Assembly: GCA_016709725.1 (NCBI GenBank)
Contig: JADJMG010000007.1
Span: 310,001-374,000 of the forward strand
Reading direction: 5' to 3'
From: Bacteroidota bacterium
GTDB lineage: Bacteria; Bacteroidota; Bacteroidia; AKYH767-A; OLB10
DNA length: 64,000 bases
Under the pieces are notes generated by a model. The model was not told where the DNA came from and searched no databases. It was given only the letters and a program-made list of their open reading frames with translations. Positions 35,768 through 45,756 of this stretch are shown here, piece by piece (the first letter of the stretch is position 1; every line of letters starts with the position of its first letter). Both the position numbers and the translations under genes were made by a program.

Positions 35768-36544
35768 TTACGTGAGTCCCATAATTTCTGCGATTTGAAC
35801 CGCAATTAAGTCGAGAATAAATACTACCAATGAAGAAACTACTACCGCCGAATTGGCAGCAATACCAACACCTTCTGTTCCTTTCATAGAATTATATCCT
35901 TTATAACATCCAATGATGCCAATCGCAAATCCAAAGAAATACGTTTTAATCAATGCTGGAAGCACATCTCCAAAAACCAAAGAATTAAAAACCTGGCTAA
36001 AGAATAAATCAATGCTCACCACATCTTTAATATTTACACCTACATAGGCAGCATAAAGAGAAATTAAATCGGCGATGATCACAAGCATTGGAAGCATTAA
36101 TGTACAGGCAGCAACTCGAGTAACCACTAAATACTTAAATGGATTGGTTCCACTCACCTCCATAGCATCAATTTGTTCCGTTACTTTCATCGAACCTAAT
36201 TCGGCACCAATGCTCGATCCAATTTTACCCGCACAAATAAGTGCAGTAATTACAGGACCTATTTCACGAATTACTGATAATGCTACCATGGCAGGTAAAT
36301 ACGATTCAGCACCAAATTCTTCTAAGGTAGGTCGACTTTGAACAGTAAGTACTAATCCCATAATAAAAGCGGTTACACCTACTAGCGGTAGGGTCTTATA
36401 GCCAATAATGAAACATTGGCGACCAAATTCTGTCCATTCGTATCGAGGCTTAAAACCTTCTTTAAAAAAACGAATTGTAAAATCTGAAATACCACCCACC
36501 TCTAGCAAAACATCTTTAAAGGCTTGAACGGATTTTTTAGGCAT
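35768..36544 (-). CDS. mlaE: ABC transporter permease MlaE
   Basis: Inner-membrane permease for phospholipid movement between the membranes. 258 aa from ATG 36544 (MPKKSVQAFKDV); the in-frame ATG 45 bases upstream would overlap the -7 box at 36567-36574. Five hydrophobic helices and the family signature GAELGSMKVTEQIDAMEVSGTNPFKYLVV are present. First gene of the run. Confidence 0.94.
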   Translation of the reverse strand: MPKKSVQAFKDVLLEVGGISDFTIRFFKEGFKPRYEWTEFGRQCFIIGYKTLPLVGVTAFIMGLVLTVQSRPTLEEFGAESYLPAMVALSVIREIGPVITALICAGKIGSSIGAELGSMKVTEQIDAMEVSGTNPFKYLVVTRVAACTLMLPMLVIIADLISLYAAYVGVNIKDVVSIDLFFSQVFNSLVFGDVLPALIKTYFFGFAIGIIGCYKGYNSMKGTEGVGIAANSAVVVSSLVVFILDLIAVQIAEIMGLT

Positions 36545-36566
36545 AATAGGGTAGCGGGCTTTGGGG

Positions 36567-36574
36567 CAAAGGTA
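36567..36574 (-). promoter_or_regulatory. -7 promoter element for mlaEFD
   Basis: TACCTTTG on the minus strand, about 22 bases before the chosen mlaE ATG. No good -33 partner at the normal spacing, so this is tentative. The remainder of the spacer up to 36872 shows no gene or structure. Confidence 0.4.
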
Positions 36575-36872
36575 ATTGAATGTATTCAAAGATTTCTTGA
36601 AAATACGAGGTGGAAAACAAGATTAATTAATCCATTTTCATGAATTTTTCTGGATTTACAAAGAAGATATTACTTGTTAATTTATTGCGTTTTAAGGTTT
36701 TATTAGGGTTAAAGAATTGAAGGGTAGGGGACATACGTTTAAAAATGTTAATTTCTTTACAATCAGACCTTCTATTTCAGTCTAAATAATCAAACGATTA
36801 AAGGAAATTTCTATTCTAACAAAAGATTATTTAAAATAGAATTAATCAATTCATAATACTTGTTAAGATCTA

Positions 36873-37667
36873 TTACAAATCCATCGCTTCTGCGATCATT
36901 TCTGCAATGTCCTTCACTTTTACTGTATCTTCTTTTTCATGCAGTTTCACGCCATCACTCATCATGGTCATACAAAATGGGCAAGCCACTGCAATTGCAT
37001 CTGGCGTAGAAGCTAGTGCTTCTTCAGCTCTTTCCATGTTGATGTCTTTTTTTCCACTTTCTGGCTCTTTAAACATCTGCGCACCACCTGCACCACAACA
37101 TAATCCATTTGCTCGGCTCCGCTTCATTTCGGTCATCAAACTATCTAATCGCATGATAACTTGTCGAGGTGCTTCATAAACATTATTGGCTCGACCTAGG
37201 TAGCAGGGATCATGAAAAGTAATTTTCTTTCCTTGGTAGGCACCTCCTTGAACTGTAATTTTACCTGCGTCCATCAGCTCTTGCAAAAGTTGGCTATGGT
37301 GAAGTACTTCATAGTTTCCCCCTAACTCTGGGTATTCATTTTTGAGTGTATTAAAGCAATGCGGACAACCGGTTACTATTTTCGTTACTTCGTAACCGTT
37401 AAGCACCATGATATTATTCATAGCCGACATCTGAAACAAAAATTCATTTCCTGCACGTTTCGCAGGATCACCAGTACAACTTTCTTCGGTCCCCAACACA
37501 GCGAATTTCAATCCGGCATGATGTAAAATTTTTGCTAATGCTTTCGTTACTTTTTTAGCGCGATCATCAAAACTTCCAGCACATCCTACCCAGAAAAGAA
37601 TTTCGGGTTTCTCTCCTCTAGACATCGTCTCCGCCATTGTATTCACTTTGAAATCTTCCATAATCAT
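36873..37667 (-). CDS. (Fe-S)-binding heterodisulfide-reductase-like protein (CCG domains)
   Basis: 264 aa soluble protein with two cysteine-rich CCG domains, as in HdrB/LutA/GlpC: the first around GTEESCTGDPAKRAGNE and TGCPHCFN, the second around HDPCYLGR, GLCCGAGGAQMF and ACPFCMTMM. Such proteins bind unusual [4Fe-4S] clusters and pass electrons. The start gives MIMEDFKV; a later ATG is possible. It is paired with the membrane Fe-S protein 20 bases upstream, so the two probably form one complex. The electron donor is not known. Confidence 0.87.
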   Translation of the reverse strand: MIMEDFKVNTMAETMSRGEKPEILFWVGCAGSFDDRAKKVTKALAKILHHAGLKFAVLGTEESCTGDPAKRAGNEFLFQMSAMNNIMVLNGYEVTKIVTGCPHCFNTLKNEYPELGGNYEVLHHSQLLQELMDAGKITVQGGAYQGKKITFHDPCYLGRANNVYEAPRQVIMRLDSLMTEMKRSRANGLCCGAGGAQMFKEPESGKKDINMERAEEALASTPDAIAVACPFCMTMMSDGVKLHEKEDTVKVKDIAEMIAEAMDL

Positions 37668-37686
37668 CCGATTGTTTTCTTGTCCA

Positions 37687-38994
37687 TTAATTTTCTGTCC
37701 AGTTCATACGATCAGCAGGAGAGAACTGCCACGGAGCACCATTATTTTCCATCTTGGTAAACATACCATTAAGCTCTGCAGGTGCAGCACTTTCTTCCAT
37801 CACTTTAAATCGACGAAGATCCAGGATGATGCTTAACGGATCAATTAAAATTGGACATGCTTCTACACATGCATTACAAGTAGTGCAAGCCCAAATTTCT
37901 TCTTCCTTAATATAATCGTTGATGAGTGATTTTCCATCATCATAATCAGCACCTTTTTGATCCAAGTTTTTTCCAACTTCTTCTAAACGATCGCGAGTAT
38001 CCATCATGATTTTGCGTGGAGACAATAATTTGCCTGTAATATTCGCAGGACAAACAGAAGTACATCGTCCACATTCAGTGCAAGAGTACGCATCCATCAG
38101 TTGTTTCCAATTCAAGTCTTTTACATCCTTGGCACCAAAACGTTGGGGCACCCCATTCGGATCTGTAGGGGGAGGAACCGCAGCAGGATCCATCATCAAC
38201 TTCACTTCGTTGGTCACGCTCTCCATATTATTGAATTGACCTTTCGGATTCAAAGTACTGTACCAAGTATTTGGAAAAGCCAATAAAATATGGAAATGCT
38301 TAGAATAGGGCACATAATTTAAAAAAGCAATGATTCCGACTATATGAAACCACCAACAACCTCTTTCAATCATGATTAATGCTTCATTTGAATACGAACC
38401 CAACATTCCGAAAAGGGAACTGCTTACAGGAAATGCTCCAGCCATAACATAATGAGGAACTCCTCTCGATTGCAACAATGCATCGCTAGCATTCATGACC
38501 AGAAACGCAGTCATTAAAAATATTTCGGTGATCAAAATTAAATTCGCGTCCGACTTTGGCCACGAAGTCATTTCAGCCATGTGAAATCTTTTCAAGCGAA
38601 TAACATTTCGTCGAACCAAAAAGACCACACAAGCTACTAAAACACCTATGGCTAAATATTCGAAACTACCAATCAAAAAATCATAAAACCCGCCGAGAAA
38701 ACTCAACACACGGTGCGTTCCAAAAACGCCATCGATCATAATTTCCAGTACTTCTATATTAATAATTACGAAACCGATATAAATCAACAAATGAAAAAAT
38801 GCTGCGACAGGTCGACTCCCCATTTTCGATTGCCCCATCGCGACACGAGCCATCGTTTGCCAACGTTCACTTTTACGATCGTTGATCACTTTTTCTCTTC
38901 CCAAATTAATATTGCGCATTACTTTCTTCACGCGGATTACAAAAAAATAAATGCCGACAGAAAGTAAGAGTATAAATAAGAATTGTGATATCAT
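37687..38994 (-). CDS. Membrane 4Fe-4S ferredoxin-type oxidoreductase
   Basis: 435 aa from ATG 38994 (MISQFLFILLLSVGI); the upstream in-frame ATG adds a non-conserved stretch. About five to six membrane helices form an N-terminal cytochrome-b/NarI-like domain with several histidines. Two [4Fe-4S] motifs, CTECGRCTSVCP and CTTCNACVEACP, lie in the C-terminal cytoplasmic part. Together with the CCG protein downstream it resembles membrane HdrDE/EtfQO-like quinone-linked modules. Function inferred. Confidence 0.87.
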   Translation of the reverse strand: MISQFLFILLLSVGIYFFVIRVKKVMRNINLGREKVINDRKSERWQTMARVAMGQSKMGSRPVAAFFHLLIYIGFVIINIEVLEIMIDGVFGTHRVLSFLGGFYDFLIGSFEYLAIGVLVACVVFLVRRNVIRLKRFHMAEMTSWPKSDANLILITEIFLMTAFLVMNASDALLQSRGVPHYVMAGAFPVSSSLFGMLGSYSNEALIMIERGCWWFHIVGIIAFLNYVPYSKHFHILLAFPNTWYSTLNPKGQFNNMESVTNEVKLMMDPAAVPPPTDPNGVPQRFGAKDVKDLNWKQLMDAYSCTECGRCTSVCPANITGKLLSPRKIMMDTRDRLEEVGKNLDQKGADYDDGKSLINDYIKEEEIWACTTCNACVEACPILIDPLSIILDLRRFKVMEESAAPAELNGMFTKMENNGAPWQFSPADRMNWTEN

Positions 38995-39072
38995 CTCTAC
39001 TAATTTAAGGTTCGAAAATACAACATACACAGGAAATTCCTTCAAAAAGCAACACCCATTTCATAAAATCAA

Positions 39073-40362
39073 TTATTTTTTATTGATCAGTTTCTCTGCT
39101 TCTTGAATCGTGATACGTTGATTTCCCTTGAATGCAGTTAGAAAAGCATCGGCTCGACCATTCGCCTTTACTTGATTCAATTTCTTTCTAGCGTCCGCTA
39201 TCGTCAGGTATTTACCAATACAATATCTCGTAAACCCATCGGCACATTCCACCATATTGATTGATTCAATGGTTGTAAATTTAGAATTATCAGAAGCAGG
39301 ATTTTTACTGGCTCCAATCTGAACACTGATAAAAACAGCAGGCGATTTAATATCATTCAATATTTTATCCTTTAATCCAGTATTTTGTTTGGAAGGTGTG
39401 GGAGTAGGAGTAGGCGTAGTAGTAGGTGGTTGCGGTAAATGAGGAGTTGGATTAACCACGACTTTCTCTTCAGAAGAATCGGGTTTTAATACTTTAACTT
39501 CCTCTACCGGTGGAACAGGGACGGGGTCTTTCTCCATTTTCACTGGATCAGATTTTGGAGATGGATCAGCAGCAGAATTGCCCGAAGTCGTTTCCATATC
39601 TACTTTATACTCTTTAAAAGCTCTATAGATAGCAGCAGCCATGGTATTTTGTCCTTTATCCGAAACCAAAAATTTCTCTTCGGGTTCATGTGTTAAAAAT
39701 CCACATTCAATAAGTACCGCGGGCATGGCTGTTTTGTAGAGAACCAGAAATCCTGCCTGTTTCACTCCACGATTATTTCTTCCTGCATATTCTGTAAACT
39801 CATCTTGAATATTAGAAGCAAATAATAAACTTTGACTCATAAATTGACTTTGATACAGCGAAAAAATAATGTTTGCTTCGGGAGAATTTGGATCAAATCC
39901 ATCGTATTTTTTTAAATAATCATCCTCTAACAAGATCGTTGCGTTCTCTCGTTTTGCTACATCCAAATTACTTTCTGTTTTATGATTACCCATTACATAA
40001 GTTTCCGATCCATAAGCTGCTTTACCGCCTGCATTAAGATGAATACAAATAAACAAATCGGCATGAGCTCGGTTCGCAATGTTTGCCCGTTCATGCAACG
40101 GAATAAAGACATCTGATTTACGGGTGTAAATCACACGGATATCGGGATAATTGGTTTCAATCATTTTGCCCAATTTCAACGCAATATCAAGTGCAACATG
40201 CTTTTCGCGCGACGAGGCTCCTAGGCATCCAGCATCATGTCCACCATGACCCGCATCAATCACAATGGTTTTAATTTTATAGGCATCCTTGCCTTGACCT
40301 GTGAAAGACAGGTGAACAAAAAACATTACAAGCGATATGGCAATCAGGAATCTTCTTTTCAC
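39073..40362 (-). CDS. N-acetylmuramoyl-L-alanine amidase with C-terminal SPOR-like domain
   Basis: Periplasmic zinc amidase that splits the stem peptide from peptidoglycan. 429 aa; GTG start at 40362 followed by a basic hydrophobic signal peptide. The amidase_3 domain (about 30-255) has the zinc ligands in VIDAGHGGHDAG, FICIHLNAG and the catalytic glutamate in LIECGFLT. A proline/threonine-rich linker (PTTTPTPTPTPS) leads to a SPOR-like tail (about 345-425). Divergent from the LptD-like gene, 50 bases apart. Confidence 0.92.
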   Translation of the reverse strand: MKRRFLIAISLVMFFVHLSFTGQGKDAYKIKTIVIDAGHGGHDAGCLGASSREKHVALDIALKLGKMIETNYPDIRVIYTRKSDVFIPLHERANIANRAHADLFICIHLNAGGKAAYGSETYVMGNHKTESNLDVAKRENATILLEDDYLKKYDGFDPNSPEANIIFSLYQSQFMSQSLLFASNIQDEFTEYAGRNNRGVKQAGFLVLYKTAMPAVLIECGFLTHEPEEKFLVSDKGQNTMAAAIYRAFKEYKVDMETTSGNSAADPSPKSDPVKMEKDPVPVPPVEEVKVLKPDSSEEKVVVNPTPHLPQPPTTTPTPTPTPSKQNTGLKDKILNDIKSPAVFISVQIGASKNPASDNSKFTTIESINMVECADGFTRYCIGKYLTIADARKKLNQVKANGRADAFLTAFKGNQRITIQEAEKLINKK

Positions 40363-40374
40363 GTTGGGGTTTTG

Positions 40375-40396
40375 TAGCTTTGCGCCTTCAAAATTA
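40375..40396. promoter_or_regulatory. Divergent -7 elements between amidase and lptD-like genes
   Basis: TAGCTTTG on the plus strand (40375-40382) and TAATTTTG on the minus strand (40396-40389) lie side by side in the 50-base gap. Each points to its own gene. No clear -33 partner at normal spacing for either. Confidence 0.4.
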
Positions 40397-40412
40397 TTGT
40401 ATAATAGAGATA

Positions 40413-43038
40413 ATGATGTATCTAGATAGACGAGGTTCTAGCAACTTTTCAACGTCAAGTTGTTGGTTGATCGTATGTCTGCTTTTTATATTAACCTCAT
40501 TTTCATCACTCTCTGCTCAAGACCTTCCTTCAAAAACAATTGGAAACAAAGAAGATAGCCTCAAAATCAATGCATCCGACAGCATTTCAGGTTCGCTTGA
40601 TTCTATCAAAATACAAGCAGGAGACACTATTCCTTTAAATGATTCTCTTCTTTTGGCAGATGATTTTAAGTCGAAAGTTTCTTACTATGCCGAAGATTCC
40701 ATTGTTTATGATTTAGATACAGGCATGGTCTATTTATATGGAAATGCTTGGATGACCTATGAGGACATCCGACTTGAGGCTGATTTCATCGACATCAATT
40801 TTAATACAAAAGTGATGTCAGCAAGCGGTTTACCGGATTCAACAGGAGCTATTGCAGGAAAGCCACTATTCAAGCAAGGGGAAGATGAGTTCCATTCGGA
40901 TCAGATTCGCTATAATTTTAGTACTAAAAAAGGGAAGATAACCGAAGTGACCACTAAAGATGGTGACAGTTATATTCATGGCGCACAAGTAAAAAACAAC
41001 CCGACAATAGTACCTTCATTAAAGATGGATATTATACGACATGTGATGCACCGCATCCACATTACTATATGAAGGCGAATAAAATCAAAGTGATTCCCAA
41101 TAACAAAGTAGTTACGGGTCCAGCCGATTTATACATTATGGATGTGCCTACACCTTTAGCGATCCCGTTTGGATTTTTCCAAACAAAAAAGGTCGAGCTT
41201 CGGGAATACTTTTTCCGCAGTACGGTGAGTCGCAACAGTTAGGTTTCTTTTTGAAGAATGGAGGTTATTACCTTGGATTAAACGATCATTTCGATTTGGC
41301 TTTAACGGGTGATATTTATTCTAAAGGAAGTTGGAGAGGAAATGCCTATAGCAATTATGCATGGAAGTATCGATTTAATGGAAATATGTCGCTGAATTAT
41401 TCGAATACAAAAGTGAGTCGGCCGGAATTTCCTGATTACAGTTTGGAAAAATCTTTTTTCATAAGATGGAATCATTCCCAAGATGCAAAATCGCATCCAG
41501 GAACGAGTTTCACTGCTAATGTAAATGCTGGTAGTGCTACTTTCTACCAATATAATTTAACCAATGCCACCAATTTTTTGACGAATACATTTACATCCTC
41601 CATTGCATGGTCGAAAGCCTGGACAGGAAAGCCCATCAACTTAAGTGTTAGCTTATCGCACAGTCAAAACAATCAAACACGTGATATTAATTTAAGTCTG
41701 CCTTCAGCAACTTTTAACTTAGCTCGACGTACTCCTTTTAAAAGACAGTTAGCGATAGGTGAACAAAAATGGTATGAGAAAATTGGAGTTGGATTAACCA
41801 CATCATTTATTAATTCGATCAGTACAAAAGATACCTTACTATTCAAGAAAGAATCATTAGAACAGTTTAGGTATGGAATTCAACATAGCGTTCCAATTAG
41901 TACAAGCTTTACCGTAGCAAAATATTTTACCGTGAGTCCAGGAATTACTTACAATGAAAAATGGTATTTAAAAACGATTCAAAAAGAATGGGATTCAGAA
42001 ACTAATTCGATTGATGTAGATACAGTAGATGGGTTTAAAGCCGCCCGCGATTTTGCATTTAGTACCAATATAAATACACGTATTTATGGAATGCTTCAAT
42101 TTAAAAAAGGGAAGATTGCTGCTTTTCGCCATGTGATGACACCCACCCTTGGATTTTCTTGGCGCCCCGATTTTAGCGAAAAGCAATATGGTTATTACAA
42201 AGAAGTACAGAGTGATTCACTTGGAACCATACAGAAATACTCTGTATTTGAAGGCGCCATTTTTGGTGGGCCTGGAGCCGGAAAATCATCACTGATGAAT
42301 TTCTCACTTGATAATAATTTCGAGATGAAAGTGCGTCAAAAAAATGATACGGCAGAAACTTTCAAGAAGGTAAAATTATTAGAGAGTTTAGCATTAAGCT
42401 CGTCCTACAATTTCGCAGCCGATTCATTACGATTGGCGCCCATTAGTATCAGTGGAAGAGCAACCATCGTCGACAGAATTTCATTGAACCTGTTTGGTGT
42501 GTTTGATCCTTATGTCATCAACAATGATGGAGTAAGAATTAATAAAACGGAATGGTCGGAAAATAATAAACTCGCCCGTTTTAATTCTGGAAACTTCAGC
42601 ATCAACTTCAGTATTTTGCCTCGTAAAAAGCCGTTAAAATCGACTCAAGGTACTGCCGACGAACTCAATGAGATTAATAAAAATCAAGATGATTATCTCG
42701 ATTATTCCATTCCATTTAGTTTGAACATAGGATACAATTTCTTTTTCTTGAATAATGTTGGTGCGCCCGATCAAATTACTCAAACCTTGAATTTTAGTGG
42801 CGATTTACAATTAACTCCTGCATGGAAAGTCAACTATAATTCGGGATATGATTTTGAGCAAAAAGACTTTAGTTATACTTCACTCGGTATCAACCGTAAT
42901 TTGCATTGTTGGGAGATGAGTTTAAATTGGGTTCCCTTTGGATTTCAACAAAACTATTTTTTCCAAATTAATGTGAAATCTTCACTCCTGCAAGATTTGA
43001 AATTGACCAAGAAAGACGATCGATTTGACAATCGCTAG
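40413..43038 (+). CDS. lptD: LptD/OstA-like LPS-assembly outer-membrane protein, frameshifted
   Basis: Outer-membrane barrel that inserts lipopolysaccharide. About 875 aa after repair. Signal peptide ends near SLSAQ; an LptA-like N-domain follows (DTGMVYLYGNAWMTYEDIRLEADFIDINF), then the barrel with alternating strands to 43038. Two one-base losses occur, both in A6 runs: 40991-40996 and 41185-41190. Adding one A at each yields VKKQPDNSTFIKDGYYTTC and FFQTKKGRASGILFPQYGES, linking 40413-41072 to 41251-43038. The family is the putative Bacteroidota LptD, usually placed next to an amidase as here. Confidence 0.85.
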
Positions 43039-43175
43039 TTGATTACTCAACTAAACAGATTCTCATGAATAAAAATCCAAGTTTTAAGGAAGCATTTCAA
43101 TTTTGGTTAAAATTGGGATTCATCAGTTTTGAAATTTATGGACATAAAAAATTATCAAGGCAACTATCTTTGATG

Positions 43176-43367
43176 GAACACAGATTTTTATGATGATTAA
43201 GATTTTTATGATTGACTGTCTATAAACGAAACTTGTCTTTTTGAACACGGATGACGCGGATAAATTGGATTCTCGCGGATTTGATTGCCGTATATAACAC
43301 GTTTCAACTTAACCTAGTGCTAGCCTTTTCGAATAAATTTCGCATCGCGAAGCCTCGCGACGTGTTA
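43176..43367. repeat. Intergenic repeat phrases and TCGCGA hairpin upstream of ffh
   Basis: GATTTTTATGAT occurs twice (43183-43194 and 43201-43212), preceded by GAACACAGA and followed by the related GAACACGGATGACGCGGA (43243-43260). An 18-base hairpin element ATCGCGAAGCCTCGCGAC at 43344-43361 is the exact reverse complement of 19525-19542. Outer arms TAACACG (43295-43301) and CGTGTTA (43361-43367) bracket it. No gene is supported between 43039 and 43509. Confidence 0.6.
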
Positions 43368-43461
43368 ATTAGCATTTCGTGTCCGTAGAACATATTTAAT
43401 GGCATATAAATCATTTTCCAAGATAGATTTTATCTGGAGAATTAACTTAATTCCAAATCCC

Positions 43462-43493
43462 TTTCTCTTAATAGTCGCTTTTCATTAAATTTG
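43462..43493 (+). promoter_or_regulatory. Promoter of ffh
   Basis: TTTC at 43462-43465, 20 bases, then TAAATTTG at 43486-43493. The predicted leader before the ATG at 43510 is only about 10 bases. Confidence 0.65.
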
Positions 43494-43509
43494 CACCTTA
43501 CTAGAAAAA

Positions 43510-44841
43510 ATGTTCGAAAATTTATCAGATAAACTCGAGAGGGCGTTTAAAACGCTGAAGGGGCAGGGGAAGATCAGTGAAATTAATGTGGCGGAGACAT
43601 TGAAGGAAGTCCGTAAAGCTTTATTGGATGCCGACGTTAACTATAAGGTAGCCAAGCATTTCACGGATGTTGTGAAAGAAAAAGCCATTGGACGCGATGT
43701 ACTGATTTCAGTATCTCCCGGACAATTGATGGTAAAAATCATGCATGAGGAGCTGACTGCGCTCATGGGTGGTGATGTCACTGAAATCAATTTAAAGGAG
43801 AATCCAAGCGTCATTTTGATGTCGGGTTTGCAAGGATCGGGTAAAACAACCTTGAGTGGAAAGCTCGCCTTACATTTAAAATCGAAGAAAGGCCGCCAGG
43901 TTTTATTGGTGGCTTGTGACGTATATCGTCCTGCAGCTATCGATCAATTGCATGTTTTAGGAGAGCAAATTGGCGTTGAAGTTTATTCAGAAAGAGAAAA
44001 TACGGATCCGGTTAAAATTGCCCGTAATGCGATTGACCATGCCAAAAAACAGGGATTAAATACCATTATCATTGATACCGCAGGTCGTTTGGCGGTGGAT
44101 GAGCAAATGATGGATGAAATTGCCCGACTTAAAGAAACCATCAAGCCTCAAGAAACTTTGTTTGTGGTGGATGCGATGACGGGTCAGGATGCAGTGAATA
44201 CAGCCAAAGCGTTTAATGATCGAATTAATTTTGATGGTGTTGTACTTACTAAATTAGACGGTGATACAAGAGGTGGTGCTGCCATCTCGATATTATCCGT
44301 CGTAAATAAACCCATCAAGTTTGTTGGTACGGGTGAGAAGATGGAAGCTTTGGATATTTTCTACCCAAGCAGGATGTCGGATCGTATTTTGGGGATGGGT
44401 GATATTGTAAGTTTGGTAGAGCGAGCTCAAGAACAATTTGACGAGAAAGCGGCTGCTGAATTACAAAAGAAAATTGCGAAAAATCAATTTAATCTGAATG
44501 ACTTTTTAGGTCAATTGCAGCAGATTAAAAAGATGGGTAATATTAAAGATTTAATGGCGATGGTTCCCGGCATGGGCAAAGCCATGAAGGATGTAGATAT
44601 CGATAATGATTCATTCAAACATATTGAAGCGATCATTCAATCCATGACCCACGAAGAGCGTGAACGCCCCGAAATTTTAAGTGGTCCGAGAAAGAAAAGA
44701 GTTGCCAGTGGAAGCGGAAGAACGGTGCAAGATGTAAACAAGTTGCTCAAACAATTTGAAGATATGCGTAAGATGATGAAAATGTTTACGACTGGAAATG
44801 CGCAAAAGATGATGCGCAATATGCCTGCAAGAAGACCTTAA
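43510..44841 (+). CDS. ffh: Signal recognition particle protein Ffh (SRP54)
   Basis: GTPase that binds signal sequences on nascent chains and delivers ribosomes to the membrane. 443 aa. The N domain is followed by the G domain with GLQGSGKTTLSGKL (about 108-121), DTAGRLAVD and TKLDGDTRGGAAIS, and a methionine-rich M domain with RKKRVASGSGRTVQDVNKLLKQF for 4.5S RNA binding. First of ffh-folD-queE, the next gene starting 18 bases later. Confidence 0.98.
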   Translation: MFENLSDKLERAFKTLKGQGKISEINVAETLKEVRKALLDADVNYKVAKHFTDVVKEKAIGRDVLISVSPGQLMVKIMHEELTALMGGDVTEINLKENPSVILMSGLQGSGKTTLSGKLALHLKSKKGRQVLLVACDVYRPAAIDQLHVLGEQIGVEVYSERENTDPVKIARNAIDHAKKQGLNTIIIDTAGRLAVDEQMMDEIARLKETIKPQETLFVVDAMTGQDAVNTAKAFNDRINFDGVVLTKLDGDTRGGAAISILSVVNKPIKFVGTGEKMEALDIFYPSRMSDRILGMGDIVSLVERAQEQFDEKAAAELQKKIAKNQFNLNDFLGQLQQIKKMGNIKDLMAMVPGMGKAMKDVDIDNDSFKHIEAIIQSMTHEERERPEILSGPRKKRVASGSGRTVQDVNKLLKQFEDMRKMMKMFTTGNAQKMMRNMPARRP

Positions 44842-44859
44842 AAATAAATTGATAAGATT

Positions 44860-45756
44860 GTGATTTTAATAGACGGAAAAGAAACTTCTCAGCGAATCAA
44901 GGAAGAGATCAAAGTAGAAGTGGAAGCTATCCTAGCACAAGGAGATCGTGCCCCACACTTAGTAGCCATTTTAGTTGGAAACGATGGTGCGTCTGAAACG
45001 TATGTGGGAAATAAAATTCGTACGTGTAAGGAAGTTGGGTTTGAAAGTACATTGCTTCGTTTTGATGATTCGATGAAAGAATCTGAGCTTATCAAAGTGA
45101 TTAAAGATTTAAATGAGGATGAAGGTGTAGATGGTTTTATCGTTCAACTCCCATTGCCTAAACACATCAATGTTCATCATATTACCGCAGCCATTGATCC
45201 AGCTAAAGATGTGGATGGTTTTCACCCCGTGAATTTGGGTAGGATGGTAGAAGAATTACCAACTTACTTGCCCGCCACCCCAAAGGGTATAATGCAGTTG
45301 CTAGAGCGATACAATATTGAAACTTCAGGAAAACATTGTGTGGTGATTGGTAGGAGTAATATAGTTGGAACGCCCATTTCCATCTTACTTTCCAGAAATA
45401 CAAATCCAGGAAATTGCACAGTAACGTTAACGCATAGCCGTACTTCTAACTTAAAAGAAATTTGTTTACAAGCCGATATCATCATTGCAGCCATTGGAGT
45501 TCCGTACTTTATTAAAGCCGATATGGTCAAAGATGGTGCGGTGGTCATTGATGTTGGTATGACCCGAGTGCAAGCTCCAGAATTAAAAAGTGGATTCCGT
45601 CTCGCCGGAGATGTTGATTTTAAAAATGTAGCTGAGAAATGTAGTTATATAACACCCGTTCCCGGCGGAGTAGGCCCAATGACGATTATCGGGCTTTTAC
45701 AAAACACCCTACTTTCTGCTCAACATCGAATTTATCCCGCACATGTCAAGCAATAA
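44860..45756 (+). CDS. folD: Methylenetetrahydrofolate dehydrogenase/cyclohydrolase FolD
   Basis: Interconverts 5,10-methylene- and 10-formyl-tetrahydrofolate using NADP. 298 aa; GTG start at 44860. Conserved GNDGASETYVGNKIRTC (catalytic Lys), GFIVQLPLPKH, and the nucleotide-binding IGRSNIVGTPISILL; the C-terminal ITPVPGGVGPMTI is intact. The end overlaps queE by 14 bases. Confidence 0.97.
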   Translation: MILIDGKETSQRIKEEIKVEVEAILAQGDRAPHLVAILVGNDGASETYVGNKIRTCKEVGFESTLLRFDDSMKESELIKVIKDLNEDEGVDGFIVQLPLPKHINVHHITAAIDPAKDVDGFHPVNLGRMVEELPTYLPATPKGIMQLLERYNIETSGKHCVVIGRSNIVGTPISILLSRNTNPGNCTVTLTHSRTSNLKEICLQADIIIAAIGVPYFIKADMVKDGAVVIDVGMTRVQAPELKSGFRLAGDVDFKNVAEKCSYITPVPGGVGPMTIIGLLQNTLLSAQHRIYPAHVKQ

